64,000 nucleotides of DNA, from assembly GCF_004345675.1 (NCBI RefSeq), contig NZ_SLWU01000011.1:18593-82592 (forward strand), given 5' to 3'. This stretch comes from Caldanaerobacter subterraneus. GTDB taxonomy: Bacteria > Bacillota > Thermoanaerobacteria > Thermoanaerobacterales > Thermoanaerobacteraceae. This document shows, one piece after another, positions 46,520 to 55,545 of this stretch. Position numbers and translations under genes: made by a program. Within the stretch, counting starts at the first letter, position 1. Every line of letters starts with the position of its first letter. The notes under the pieces were generated by a model, which saw nothing but the letters and a program-made list of their open reading frames with translations, was not told where the DNA came from and made no database searches.

Positions 46520-48490
46520 ATGCAAAATAATAAAAGGGCCTTTGTTTTAGAGAGGTTTGGCTGTAAAAGTTGTGCCCTAGATGCAAAAGAAAGTCCACTG
46601 AACGCAAATTGTGATTCTGATAGTTGTAAGCTTGAGAATGATGACTCTAATGAAGTATACAGGAGAATCATTCAATATGGGATCTCTGCTATCTTGTTTG
46701 CAATAGCATTGCTATTTAATTCATTAGGTTATGTCAAATTTACCTTATTTTTTGTAAGTTATATAATCGCAGGAGGAGATGTCATCTTAAAAGCTGCCAA
46801 AAATATTTTGAAAGGGCGGATTTTTGATGAGTATTTTCTCATGAGCATAGCGACAATTGGTGCTTTTGCTATTGGAGAGTATCCTGAGAGTGTAGCAGTA
46901 ATGCTTTTTTACCAAATTGGGGAACTTCTGCAGGATATTGCTGTTGATCATTCGAAAAGGTCTATTAAAGAGTTAATGAATATTCGTCCCGATTATGCTA
47001 ACTTAAAAATTGGATATGAAATAAAGAGGGTTTCACCACAAGAAGTAAGACCGGGAGACGTCATCATAGTAAAGCCTGGTGAAAAAATACCACTTGATGG
47101 GAAGGTAATCGAAGGGGAATCGATGGTGGATACTTCTGCATTAACAGGAGAATCTGTTTTAAAAGAGGTTTATAAAGGCGCGGAGGTTTTAAGTGGCTTT
47201 ATAAATAAAAATGGACTTCTCACAATAGAAGTAACCAGAGAGTTTGCAGAATCAACTGTTTCAAAAATACTAGGACTTATTGAAGAGGCTAGCAGTAAGA
47301 AAGCTCCTACAGAAAAATTTATGACAAAGTTTGCCAAATATTACACTCCTATTGTTGTTTTTTTGGCATTGATTATTGCTGTAATTCCTCCTTTAATTAT
47401 ACCAGCAGCAACCTTCAAGGAATTTATATATAGAGCACTTATTTTTCTTATTATATCGTGCCCCTGTGCACTGGTGTTATCGATTCCTTTAAGCTTTTTT
47501 GCTGGTATAGGTGCTGCCTCAAAAAATGGCATCCTTGTAAAAGGAAGTAACTATTTGGAAGCGTTAAGCAATGTAGAAACTGTTGTATTTGATAAAACAG
47601 GTACCCTTACAAAAGGGGTATTTAAGGTGACGAAAATTAAATCTGTAAATGGCATGAGCAGGGATGCGCTTTTAGAATATGCGGCATATGCCGAAAGTTT
47701 TTCAAATCATCCTATAGCAGAATCCATTTTAGAAGCCTATGGGAAAGAAGTAGACAGATCTAAAATAAAAAAGTATGAAGAAATTTCAGGAAATGGCGTA
47801 AGAGCAAATATAGAAGGAAAAGAAGTCCTTGTGGGCAATGCCAAATTAATGAAGATGGAAAATATTGATTGTGTTACCGGTGACTCAACAGGCACTATCA
47901 TCCATGTAGCTATAGATAACAAATACTGTGGTTATATCCTCATATCTGATGAGGTAAAGGAAGATTCCCCAAAAGCTATAGAAAGTCTCAGGAAAATGGG
48001 CATTAAAAGGATTGTCATGCTTACGGGGGATAACAAAGTTGTAAGCGATAAAATCGCTGCTTCATTAGGGATTGATGAAGTGTATTCACAACTTCTTCCA
48101 AATGAGAAAGTTGGCGTACTTGAGAAATTGTATGCTGACAATAAAAAAGGCAAGCTCATATTTGTCGGTGATGGCATAAATGATGCACCGGTTTTAGCGA
48201 GATCTGATGTGGGTGTTGCAATGGGAGGAATCGGGTCAGATGCTGCTATAGAAGCAGCCGATGTAGTTTTAATGACAGATGAACCGTCAAAACTGGTAAC
48301 AGCTATAAAGATATCCAAAAGGACAAAGTTAATAGTATGGGAAAATATTCTTCTTGCATTAGGAGTAAAAATAGTGGTTTTAGCACTTGGTGCTTTAGGG
48401 GTTGCTACAATGTGGGAAGCTGTGTTCGCCGACGTAGGTGTTGCACTCCTTGCAGTCCTTAATTCCTTAAGATTGCTTAATAAAAAATAA
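46520..48490 (+). CDS. cadA: Cd2+/Zn2+/Pb2+-exporting P1B-type ATPase
   Basis: A 656-aa heavy-metal efflux pump. Membrane CPC motif in ISCPCALVLSIP, phosphorylation site FDKTGTLTKG, HP locus SNHPIAES, hinge [15 protein letters not shown]. The N-terminus lacks a normal HMA domain: it begins FVLERFGCKSCALDAKESP and continues into a Cys-rich DSDSCKLEND, as if most of the domain were deleted. ATG 46520 has GGAAGGGTG. Co-transcribed with cadC. Confidence 0.93.
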   Translation: MQNNKRAFVLERFGCKSCALDAKESPLNANCDSDSCKLENDDSNEVYRRIIQYGISAILFAIALLFNSLGYVKFTLFFVSYIIAGGDVILKAAKNILKGRIFDEYFLMSIATIGAFAIGEYPESVAVMLFYQIGELLQDIAVDHSKRSIKELMNIRPDYANLKIGYEIKRVSPQEVRPGDVIIVKPGEKIPLDGKVIEGESMVDTSALTGESVLKEVYKGAEVLSGFINKNGLLTIEVTREFAESTVSKILGLIEEASSKKAPTEKFMTKFAKYYTPIVVFLALIIAVIPPLIIPAATFKEFIYRALIFLIISCPCALVLSIPLSFFAGIGAASKNGILVKGSNYLEALSNVETVVFDKTGTLTKGVFKVTKIKSVNGMSRDALLEYAAYAESFSNHPIAESILEAYGKEVDRSKIKKYEEISGNGVRANIEGKEVLVGNAKLMKMENIDCVTGDSTGTIIHVAIDNKYCGYILISDEVKEDSPKAIESLRKMGIKRIVMLTGDNKVVSDKIAASLGIDEVYSQLLPNEKVGVLEKLYADNKKGKLIFVGDGINDAPVLARSDVGVAMGGIGSDAAIEAADVVLMTDEPSKLVTAIKISKRTKLIVWENILLALGVKIVVLALGALGVATMWEAVFADVGVALLAVLNSLRLLNKK

Positions 48491-48575
48491 AAATATTATT
48501 AACTTTTAAAAAAGGAGGTCAAAACAGTTGAAATTAGTAGTAAAAAATGATATAATTTTGATTGGGTGATGATAA

Positions 48576-48836
48576 ATGTTATTAACTATAAAAAAGGTTA
48601 AAGAACTGTATGATATGGTGAGAATTACATTAATAAACTGGGAAAAGGAAGGATTAATAACCCCAGTTAGAACACCAAAAGGAAGAAAGATGGTAGTATG
48701 AAGTCATACATGAGATAGCAAGTGGAGTAAATGAAATAAAGAGCTAGCAGAAGACTTAATAGCAATAGTAACATCTTTCGCAGCAAGAATTTACGGACAA
48801 AGGGGTGGCAAAAAACATGGTAGTAATACAGGCTAA
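48576..48836 (+). pseudogene. tnpA: IS607 serine recombinase (TnpA), internally deleted
   Basis: The first 41 codons encode the MerR-like DNA-binding part (LLTIKKVKELYDMVRITL, NWEKEGLITPVRTPKGRK). Later, in another frame, the normal C-terminus appears (LAEDLIAIVTSFAARIYGQR, GGKKHGSNTG) and overlaps tnpB. The resolvase core with the catalytic Ser is gone, so it cannot catalyse transposition. Confidence 0.85.
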
Positions 48837-50253
48837 ACTCATTTTTCTAAATCAAGAAGACAAACAAATATTATTAGACTTAATGAGAAGATGGTCCTCC
48901 TGCATGAGATTTGCATACAAAAGGCTTCTAGAAGGTTATGATAGAAAAACCTTAAAAAGAGACCTTCAGGGGATGTTTAACTTAAACTCAAGATATGTAG
49001 ATGATGCAATAATGAAAGCAAGAGGTGTATTAGAATCATCTAGACAATTAGGGAATAATCCAAAGAAAGTAATTTTTGGAGGAAGAGACTTATTTGGGAA
49101 ACTTAAAAAGCGCCATATAAATGGGAAAGGATATGAAAAACTAAAAATTAGGTGGCAGGAGAAAAGAAAAGGAAATCTCTATTCAAGAGGGGATAAAAGC
49201 AAAAAAGGAAATCTCAACACAAGAATAGAAGTAAGAAAAAATGGCACTTTCTTAAGGATAAATGTAGGAGAAAGAAAATATGTATATGCCAAAATAGAAG
49301 CAGGATATAAAAAGAACAAGAGAAGAGAAGAACTTCTTAAGGAAATTGCCGAATCAAACATACCTTATTCTGTAGAATTAAAACTCAAAAATGGCAATAT
49401 ATACGCCTATTTTGCCATTGAAGAAGAATATCCAGAAATAAAAATAACAAAAGAAAAAGGAGCAATAGGAATAGACATAAACGCATATCCAGAAAACATA
49501 TCATGGGTAGAAGTAGATGAAAAAGGGAATCTAATAAGCTATGGGAATATACCAATGCCAGAGCTTGCAAGTGGCAGTTCAGATAAAAGGGAATATTTCA
49601 GATGGCAGTATGCTCATGAGATAGTAAAGATAGCAAAAGAGAAAGGAAAAGCAATTGTAATTGAGGGATTAGAAATAAAAGAAAAAGGCAAAAGAGGAGA
49701 CTTTTCAGGGAGAAAATCAAGGAGGATAAGACATAGCTTTAGCTATAAATCACTTCTTTCAAAAATAAAAGCATTAGCGAAAAGAGAAGGGATAGAAGTA
49801 ATAGAGGTAGACCCTTCTTACACCTCAATAATAGGGATGTTAAAATATGCGCCACAGTATATGATAACAAAAGATATAGCAGCAGCCTATGTAATAGCAA
49901 GAAGGGGGTTGGGACTGCAAGAAAAGATACCAGACAATTATATAAAGTTTCTCAACAAGTTAACCATAGAAGAATTAGAAGAATTAAAAGAGCATGTAAA
50001 GAAAACAGTCAAAAACAAGTATCTAAAGAAAAAACACTTAAAAGAGATAAACAAAGCAATAAAACTCATACAAAGCCTTGAGAGTGAGCCAGGAAGGGTG
50101 CTAAAACCTCTGTATGGAACAAGTTTTAGTGCCTATGATTTCTGGCAAGTTCTCAAGGTAGCGGTGGTAACTCCACTCTCTTCTGAGAAGGTAAAAAGAG
50201 ACTTCTCTGCCCTAAAAGAATTACTAATTCAGGGTAAGTGGAGAGACCCTTAA
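48817..50253 (+). CDS. tnpB: TnpB-family RNA-guided nuclease without zinc ribbon
   Basis: A 478-aa protein (from ATG 48817; GTG 48805 possible). RuvC motifs: I in AIGIDINAYPENISWVE, II in AIVIEGLEIKEKG, III in MITKDIAAAYVIARRG, so all three acidic residues are there. Unlike standard TnpB it has no CxxC pairs: only one Cys (WSSCMRF) in the whole protein. The segment SYTSIIGMLKYAPQYM replaces the zinc ribbon. Overlaps the tnpA remnant. Associated omegaRNA is predicted at its 3' end. Confidence 0.88.
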   Translation: MVVIQAKLIFLNQEDKQILLDLMRRWSSCMRFAYKRLLEGYDRKTLKRDLQGMFNLNSRYVDDAIMKARGVLESSRQLGNNPKKVIFGGRDLFGKLKKRHINGKGYEKLKIRWQEKRKGNLYSRGDKSKKGNLNTRIEVRKNGTFLRINVGERKYVYAKIEAGYKKNKRREELLKEIAESNIPYSVELKLKNGNIYAYFAIEEEYPEIKITKEKGAIGIDINAYPENISWVEVDEKGNLISYGNIPMPELASGSSDKREYFRWQYAHEIVKIAKEKGKAIVIEGLEIKEKGKRGDFSGRKSRRIRHSFSYKSLLSKIKALAKREGIEVIEVDPSYTSIIGMLKYAPQYMITKDIAAAYVIARRGLGLQEKIPDNYIKFLNKLTIEELEELKEHVKKTVKNKYLKKKHLKEINKAIKLIQSLESEPGRVLKPLYGTSFSAYDFWQVLKVAVVTPLSSEKVKRDFSALKELLIQGKWRDP

Positions 50254-50402
50254 AGGGCGCAAGTTCCTGCTTCTTGGGGCAGGGGCTATGGCTTTCCCAA
50301 ATACCGCCTGCTGGGGATGGGAAAGTCTGAAAGGCGGACTACAAATACCCCAGCTATCCAAACTGTACATTTTTGTACAGTTTGGATAACCAGGATATGA
50401 AT
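50092..50402 (+). ncRNA. Candidate omegaRNA (TnpB guide RNA scaffold)
   Basis: The 3' end of tnpB and the 150 bases beyond form strong structure: hairpin CCTGC/GCAGG (50266-50283); an H-type pseudoknot of CTTTCCC (50292-50298) with GGGAAAG (50319-50325) and CCGCCT (50304-50309) with AGGCGG (50332-50337); then a perfect 14-bp hairpin (50356-50387). A pseudoknot and end hairpin next to the element end are expected of TnpB guide RNAs. The guide would read into copZ. Exact 5' end unknown. Confidence 0.65.
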
Positions 50403-50403
50403 C

Positions 50404-50628
50404 ATGGGTTTGTTTGGACCTAAGGGTGAGACTATCGTCATAAATGTTAAGGGGATGACATGCAACCATTGCAAAATGTCTATTGAAAATGCACTAAAGA
50501 AGTTAAATGGAGTATCGAAAGCTATTGTTGACCTTGACAAAGGTAATGTAACGGTGACATATGACCCTGCTAAAGTTTCTGTAGATGATATGAAAAAAGC
50601 AATTATTGATACAGGATATGAAGTGTAA
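50404..50628 (+). CDS. copZ: Copper chaperone CopZ (HMA domain)
   Basis: A 74-aa heavy-metal-associated domain with the ligand motif GMTCNHCKMSI and a normal betaalphabeta-betaalphabeta length. It carries Cu+ to the CopA ATPase, found 2.1 kb downstream. It begins just after the IS607 element; the old ribosome site seems to have been cut off and the present one (CCAGGA) is weaker. Confidence 0.93.
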   Translation: MGLFGPKGETIVINVKGMTCNHCKMSIENALKKLNGVSKAIVDLDKGNVTVTYDPAKVSVDDMKKAIIDTGYEV

Positions 50629-50732
50629 TATCTATTAAAAAATTAAAGTATAAAGTAGGAGGATGTTTTGTGGAATTTGTGAAACATCGGTGTTAACTTT
50701 TCTAAATAATTTGCAACTGACTAAGGAAAAGA

Positions 50733-50762
50733 TATGTTGGGCGGCTTGATACCGCCCATTCA
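50733..50762. terminator. Hairpin after copZ
   Basis: TGGGCGG and CCGCCCA form a 7-bp stem with a CTTGATA loop. The surrounding 50641-50873 contains no gene, only short broken frames. Confidence 0.4.
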
Positions 50763-50873
50763 GTTTGATAAGGAATAGCAATTTGGATGCGCAAATGCAC
50801 CTATTGACATTGAGATAAGATTGTGATAGCGTAAAAAGAGAAAATTTATAATTCTTATCGTAATACTCGGAAT

Positions 50874-51046
50874 TAAGTTACAAGGAATAGGAGCTGGATT
50901 TATTCCTGACACATTAAATCTTGACATTATTGATGAAATTATAAAGATAAAAGAGAGAGGCTTTTGAGATGTCAATGAAACTTGCAAAACAAGAAGGAAT
51001 TCTTTGTGGTATTTTATATTTAAGTATGCACAAATTTTTTGAATAA
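50874..51046 (+). pseudogene. cysK: C-terminal fragment of cysteine synthase (copy 2)
   Basis: From [20 protein letters not shown] the sequence follows copy 1 at 40108 closely. It then loses bases after IKERGF (frameshift), continues [15 protein letters not shown], and jumps by deletion to [10 protein letters not shown] and stop. It abuts the nifS gene. More decayed than copy 1. Confidence 0.85.
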
Positions 51047-51105
51047 AAAATGTAAAATATGAACAGATACTAAGAAGTAGAAAATAATAGAGAGAGGCGA
51101 TTTTT

Positions 51106-52260
51106 GTGGATAGAATTTATTTAGACAATGCTGCGACTACACCAGTTGATAAAAGGGTATTAGAGGCGATGTTACCATATTATAGTGATGTTTTTGGTAA
51201 TCCATCTTCCCTGTATTCATATGGACAAGAAGCGAAAAAAGCTATTGAAGAAGCGAGGGAAAAAGTGGCAAAAGCACTAGGGGCAGATTCTGACGAAATA
51301 TATTTTACCAGTGGTGGGTCTGAGTCTGATAATTGGGCATTAAAAGGTGTAGCATATGCGTTAAAAGATAAGGGAAATCACATTATTACAACGGAAATTG
51401 AACATCATGCAGTACTTAATACTTGTCGATATCTTGAAAAAGAAGGATTCAAAGTAACATATCTTCCAGTTGACGAATATGGACTTGTAAAACCTGAAGA
51501 TTTAAAAAAGGCAATTACAGATAAAACAATCCTTGTTTCTATAATGTTTGCCAATAATGAGATAGGTACGATAGAGCCAATTGAGGAGCTTGTCAAAATA
51601 GCTCATGAGAAAAATGTATATTTTCATACTGATGCTGTGCAAGCAGTTGGTAATGTACCAATAGATGTAAAAAAATTAGATGTTGATTTGTTATCTCTAT
51701 CTGCCCATAAAATATATGGACCTAAAGGCGTGGGAGCATTATATATAAAGAAGGGTGTAAAGATTCATTCGCTTATACAAGGTGGAACACAGGAAAGGAA
51801 TAGAAGAGCGGGCACAGAAAATGTTCCAGGAATAGTAGGACTGGGAGAAGCGATGGAGCTTATCACGAAAAATTTGGATTCTCATATAAATAAACTTACA
51901 TTTTTAAGAGATAAACTTATAAATGGAATATTAGAAAAAATACCATATGCGAGGTTAAACGGGCATCCAACAAAAAGGCTTCCAGGCAATGTTAATGTAT
52001 CATTTGAATTTATAGATGGCGAATCCCTTATTTTAAACTTAGATATGGCAGGAATATGTGCTTCAAGTGGTTCAGCATGCACTTCTGGTTCATTGGAGCC
52101 TTCTCATGTGCTTCTGGCAATTGGGCACTCAAAAGAATTAGCTCGAGGGTCATTAAGACTTACAATTGGTAAAGATAACACAGAAGAAGATATAGATAAA
52201 GTTTTAGAAGTGCTTCCACAAATTATTAAAAGATTAAGGTCAATATCACAGATTGTATGA
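51106..52260 (+). CDS. nifS: Cysteine desulfurase (NifS/IscS family)
   Basis: PLP enzyme releasing sulfur from cysteine. 384 aa from GTG 51106. [18 protein letters not shown], the PLP Lys in [17 protein letters not shown], and the catalytic Cys in [18 protein letters not shown] (long-loop group I type). Intact. Normally paired with mnmA for tRNA thiolation, but the mnmA that follows is deleted, so sulfur may go to Fe-S clusters or the Ttu system. Confidence 0.95.
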   Translation: MDRIYLDNAATTPVDKRVLEAMLPYYSDVFGNPSSLYSYGQEAKKAIEEAREKVAKALGADSDEIYFTSGGSESDNWALKGVAYALKDKGNHIITTEIEHHAVLNTCRYLEKEGFKVTYLPVDEYGLVKPEDLKKAITDKTILVSIMFANNEIGTIEPIEELVKIAHEKNVYFHTDAVQAVGNVPIDVKKLDVDLLSLSAHKIYGPKGVGALYIKKGVKIHSLIQGGTQERNRRAGTENVPGIVGLGEAMELITKNLDSHINKLTFLRDKLINGILEKIPYARLNGHPTKRLPGNVNVSFEFIDGESLILNLDMAGICASSGSACTSGSLEPSHVLLAIGHSKELARGSLRLTIGKDNTEEDIDKVLEVLPQIIKRLRSISQIV

Positions 52261-52292
52261 AAGAATCTACAAGGAGGTCAAAAAATTTTTTT

Positions 52293-52636
52293 ATGAAAAA
52301 GAATAACAGAGTAGTTGTGGGAATGAGCGGAGGTGTTGATAGCTCTGTTTCAGCATATCTTTTAAAAGAACAGGGATATGAGGTTATAGGTGTTACGATG
52401 CAAATATGGCAGGACAAAGATGAGGAAGCAGTGAAAGTTGAAGGTGGCTGTTGTTCATTGGCTGCTGTTAATGATGCTAGAAGGGTAGCGAATAAGATTG
52501 GCATTCACTTGAAGACGGCAAAGTTTTTGTGAAATTTGACAATTCACAAAGGGCTATTACACCGGGGCAGTCAGTAGTCTTTTATGATGGAGATATTGTT
52601 GTAGGAGGGGGAATAATAGAAAGAAAAGTTAGATAA
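52293..52636 (+). pseudogene. mnmA: tRNA 2-thiouridylase MnmA with a large internal deletion
   Basis: The first 75 codons are a normal MnmA start ([37 protein letters not shown]). After NKIGIH the sequence jumps, out of frame, to the normal C-terminus ([40 protein letters not shown]). About 250 residues are missing, including both catalytic Cys regions. It cannot be functional; since MnmA is important, another copy is expected elsewhere. Confidence 0.88.
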
Positions 52637-52707
52637 AATTTCTGAATCTCCTTTTATGTTGAAGAATTTCCTATAAGAATGCTGAGAGATGAAGAGGAGA
52701 TGAAAAT

Positions 52708-55104
52708 ATGGCCGAAAAAGCTAATTTAAAAATAACTGGGATGTCTTGTGCAGCTTGTGCAACCAAAATAGAAAAAGGGCTTAAAAGCTTAGATGGAGTT
52801 TTAGACGCAAATGTAAATCTTGCTGTTGAAAAAGCAACAGTTATATATGATCCAGATAAAATTAATATATGCAATATTGAGAAAAAGATAGAAGATATAG
52901 GATATGGTGTAATAAAAGATAAAGTAGAACTTGCACTTATGGGTATGTCCTGCGCATCCTGCGCTGCCAAAATCGAAAAAACCTTAAAAAACCTGCCTGG
53001 TGTAAGCAATGCATCAGTTAATTTTGCAACTGAGACGGCAATTGTCGAATATGATTCAAATGAAATTGATACAGAAAAAATGATTAAAGCGATAAAAGAT
53101 ATAGGATATGATGCAAAAGAAAAGACTGGAGTAAGTATTGACACAGGAAAAGAGATAAAGGAGAAAGAAATAAATACATTAAGGAAACTTGTAATATATT
53201 CAGCGATTTTAACTGTGCCGTTAGTAATACCAATGATTTTGAGAATGTTTAAAATTTCAGGTGGAATACTTGATAATCCGTGGTTACAGGTATTTTTATC
53301 TTCACCTGTTCAGTTTATTGTAGGTTTTAGATATTATAAAGGTGCTTGGAACAATTTAAAAAATATGACGGCAAATATGGATACTTTGGTAGCTATGGGA
53401 ACATCTGCAGCGTATTTTTATAGTTTGTACAATGTATTTACCAAACCCTCTCATGAGATACACAATTACTTGTATTTTGAGGCATCAGCAGTTATTATAA
53501 CGCTTGTAACATTAGGTAAACTGCTTGAAGCTACAGCCAAGGGAAAAACATCTGAAGCAATAAAAAACCTCATGGGACTACAAGCAAAGACCGCAAGAGT
53601 GATAAGGGATGGGCAAGAATTAGATATACCTATTGAAGAAGTCAAAGTCGGGGATATCGTTGTTGTAAGGCCGGGCGAAAAAATACCAGTTGACGGTAAA
53701 ATAGTTGAGGGTAGTTCCACAATAGATGAATCTATGATAACTGGTGAATCTATTCCTGTAGAAAAAGGCGTTGGTGATGAAGTAATTGGCGCTACGATAA
53801 ATAAAACAGGAACGTTTAAATTTGAAGCGACAAAAGTGGGTAAAGATACGGTACTATCGCAAATTATTAAAATGGTAGAAGATGCCCAAGGATCAAAAGC
53901 GCCAATTCAACAAATTGCTGATAAAATCTCTGGTATTTTTGTACCCACAGTTATAGCCATAGCTGCTACCACATTTTTAATTTGGTATTTTGGGTATGGA
54001 GATTTTAATGCGGGCATAATAAATGCAGTATCAGTACTTGTAATTGCCTGCCCGTGTGCGCTTGGACTTGCAGTTCCCACTTCTGTGATGGTAGGGACAG
54101 GAAAAGGAGCAGAAAATGGTATACTCATAAAGGGAGGAGAACATCTGCAGAGGGCAGGGAAAATAACGGCAATAGTATTTGATAAGACTGGGACGATAAC
54201 AAAAGGAGAACCGGAAGTTACAGACATAGTAACTTTTGGAGATTTCACCGAAGATGAGATTTTGAAAATTGCGGGAATTGCGGAAAAAAATTCTGAGCAT
54301 CCATTGGGACAAGCAATTGTCAATAAAGCAAAAGAAAAATTCAAAATATTGGAAGACCCTGAGAAATTTGAGGCTATACCAGGCTACGGTATATGCATTA
54401 CGATAAATGAAAAAGAGTTTTATATTGGCAATAGAAGGCTCATGGACAGACAAAATATTGATATAACGTCAATTGAAGATAAGGTTGAAGAACTAGAATC
54501 ACAAGGTAAAACAGCAATGATATTGGCATCTCACGACAGAGTTTATGGCATTATAGCTGTTGCAGATACTGTAAAGAGTGACTCGGCAAAAGCAATTCAA
54601 AAGTTACAAGCTATGGGTATTGAAGTATACATGATTACGGGAGATAATAAAAGGACTGCTGAGGCAATAGCAAAACAAGTTGGTATAAAAAATGTGTTGG
54701 CAGAAGTATTGCCAGAACATAAGGCTTTGGAGATTATGAAGCTTCAAAAAATGGGAAAAGTAGTTGCAATGGTGGGAGATGGTATTAATGATGCTCCTGC
54801 TTTAGCTACTGCGGATGTTGGCATAGCGATAGGTACAGGTACAGATGTGGCGATAGAAACCTCAGATATAACGCTTTTAAGTGGAAATCTTATGGGTATT
54901 GTGACCGCTATAAAATTAAGCAAAGCTACCATGAGAAATATATATCAAAATTTATTCTGGGCTTTTGTATACAATACAATCGGCATACCATTTGCTGCGA
55001 TGGGCCTTTTAACTCCAGCTATAGCAGGAGAGGCAATGGCATTTAGCTCAGTGTCAGTTGTAACAAATGCTTTAAGATTGAGAAGATTTAAAGTAATAAG
55101 TTAA
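52708..55104 (+). CDS. copA: Copper-exporting P1B-type ATPase
   Basis: A 798-aa Cu+ efflux pump. Two N-terminal HMA domains ([22 protein letters not shown]), membrane site [12 protein letters not shown], phosphorylation site [14 protein letters not shown] locus SEHPLGQA and hinge [15 protein letters not shown]. Full family length. Ribosome site GAAGAGGAG precedes ATG. Together with copZ and the small Fe-S protein that follows it forms a copper set. Confidence 0.96.
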   Translation: MAEKANLKITGMSCAACATKIEKGLKSLDGVLDANVNLAVEKATVIYDPDKINICNIEKKIEDIGYGVIKDKVELALMGMSCASCAAKIEKTLKNLPGVSNASVNFATETAIVEYDSNEIDTEKMIKAIKDIGYDAKEKTGVSIDTGKEIKEKEINTLRKLVIYSAILTVPLVIPMILRMFKISGGILDNPWLQVFLSSPVQFIVGFRYYKGAWNNLKNMTANMDTLVAMGTSAAYFYSLYNVFTKPSHEIHNYLYFEASAVIITLVTLGKLLEATAKGKTSEAIKNLMGLQAKTARVIRDGQELDIPIEEVKVGDIVVVRPGEKIPVDGKIVEGSSTIDESMITGESIPVEKGVGDEVIGATINKTGTFKFEATKVGKDTVLSQIIKMVEDAQGSKAPIQQIADKISGIFVPTVIAIAATTFLIWYFGYGDFNAGIINAVSVLVIACPCALGLAVPTSVMVGTGKGAENGILIKGGEHLQRAGKITAIVFDKTGTITKGEPEVTDIVTFGDFTEDEILKIAGIAEKNSEHPLGQAIVNKAKEKFKILEDPEKFEAIPGYGICITINEKEFYIGNRRLMDRQNIDITSIEDKVEELESQGKTAMILASHDRVYGIIAVADTVKSDSAKAIQKLQAMGIEVYMITGDNKRTAEAIAKQVGIKNVLAEVLPEHKALEIMKLQKMGKVVAMVGDGINDAPALATADVGIAIGTGTDVAIETSDITLLSGNLMGIVTAIKLSKATMRNIYQNLFWAFVYNTIGIPFAAMGLLTPAIAGEAMAFSSVSVVTNALRLRRFKVIS

Positions 55105-55172
55105 AATCATGTTATGCTAAGCTTTAGAACAAAGGAGTATGGGGATTATGGAGGAAAAGATTTTAAATAAAT

Positions 55173-55427
55173 TTGGTGAAAGTGCCGCTATGGTTTAAGA
55201 AAGATGCTAATCCTAAATATGCTTGTTATTGCAGCAGAGTGACAAAAGAAGAAATTATAAAGGCAGTAGTAGAATATGGTGCCAACACTATGGAAGAAGT
55301 CATAAATCTTACTGGTGCAATGAGTAATTCTGATTGTCAAAAGAAAAATCCTCTAGACAAGTGCTGTCATAAAATAGTGCAGGATGCCATTGATAAGGGG
55401 TTAAATATTCGCAGTAGGTTGGCATAA
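55173..55427 (+). CDS. BFD-like [2Fe-2S] protein, probably with a frameshifted N-terminus
   Basis: The frame encodes ligands KYACYCSRVTKEE, SDCQKKN and DKCCHK, typical of bacterioferritin-associated-ferredoxin-like domains, also found fused to CopZ in some thermophiles. The good start ATG 55148 (MEEKILNKFGES) is in another frame and stops at 55198, while this frame has only TTG/GTG at 55173/55176. A two-base loss near 55184 would explain the split. Located after copA, so a role in copper handling is likely. Confidence 0.6.
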   Translation: MVKVPLWFKKDANPKYACYCSRVTKEEIIKAVVEYGANTMEEVINLTGAMSNSDCQKKNPLDKCCHKIVQDAIDKGLNIRSRLA

Positions 55428-55545
55428 TAGGCGAAAAAGTATTCGCCTATTTTTTATCTTTTTATTTACCTATTTTAGAAAAAATAGTACAATTAAGGTG
55501 AAAACTTTTTTCAAGATAAAAAGAAAATTAACAGGAGGGGTTAGG

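Larger units (their letters stand above)
48524..50402 (+). mobile_element. IS607-type element with decayed TnpA and intact TnpB
   Basis: Between the end of cadA and copZ lie a broken serine-recombinase gene, a TnpB gene and a structured 3' tail. A good ribosome site AAAGGAGGTC at 48511 stands just before the element with no gene behind it, while copZ starts right after it, so the element probably entered between a ribosome site and its start codon. Exact ends are uncertain; IS607 makes no obvious target duplication. Confidence 0.75.
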
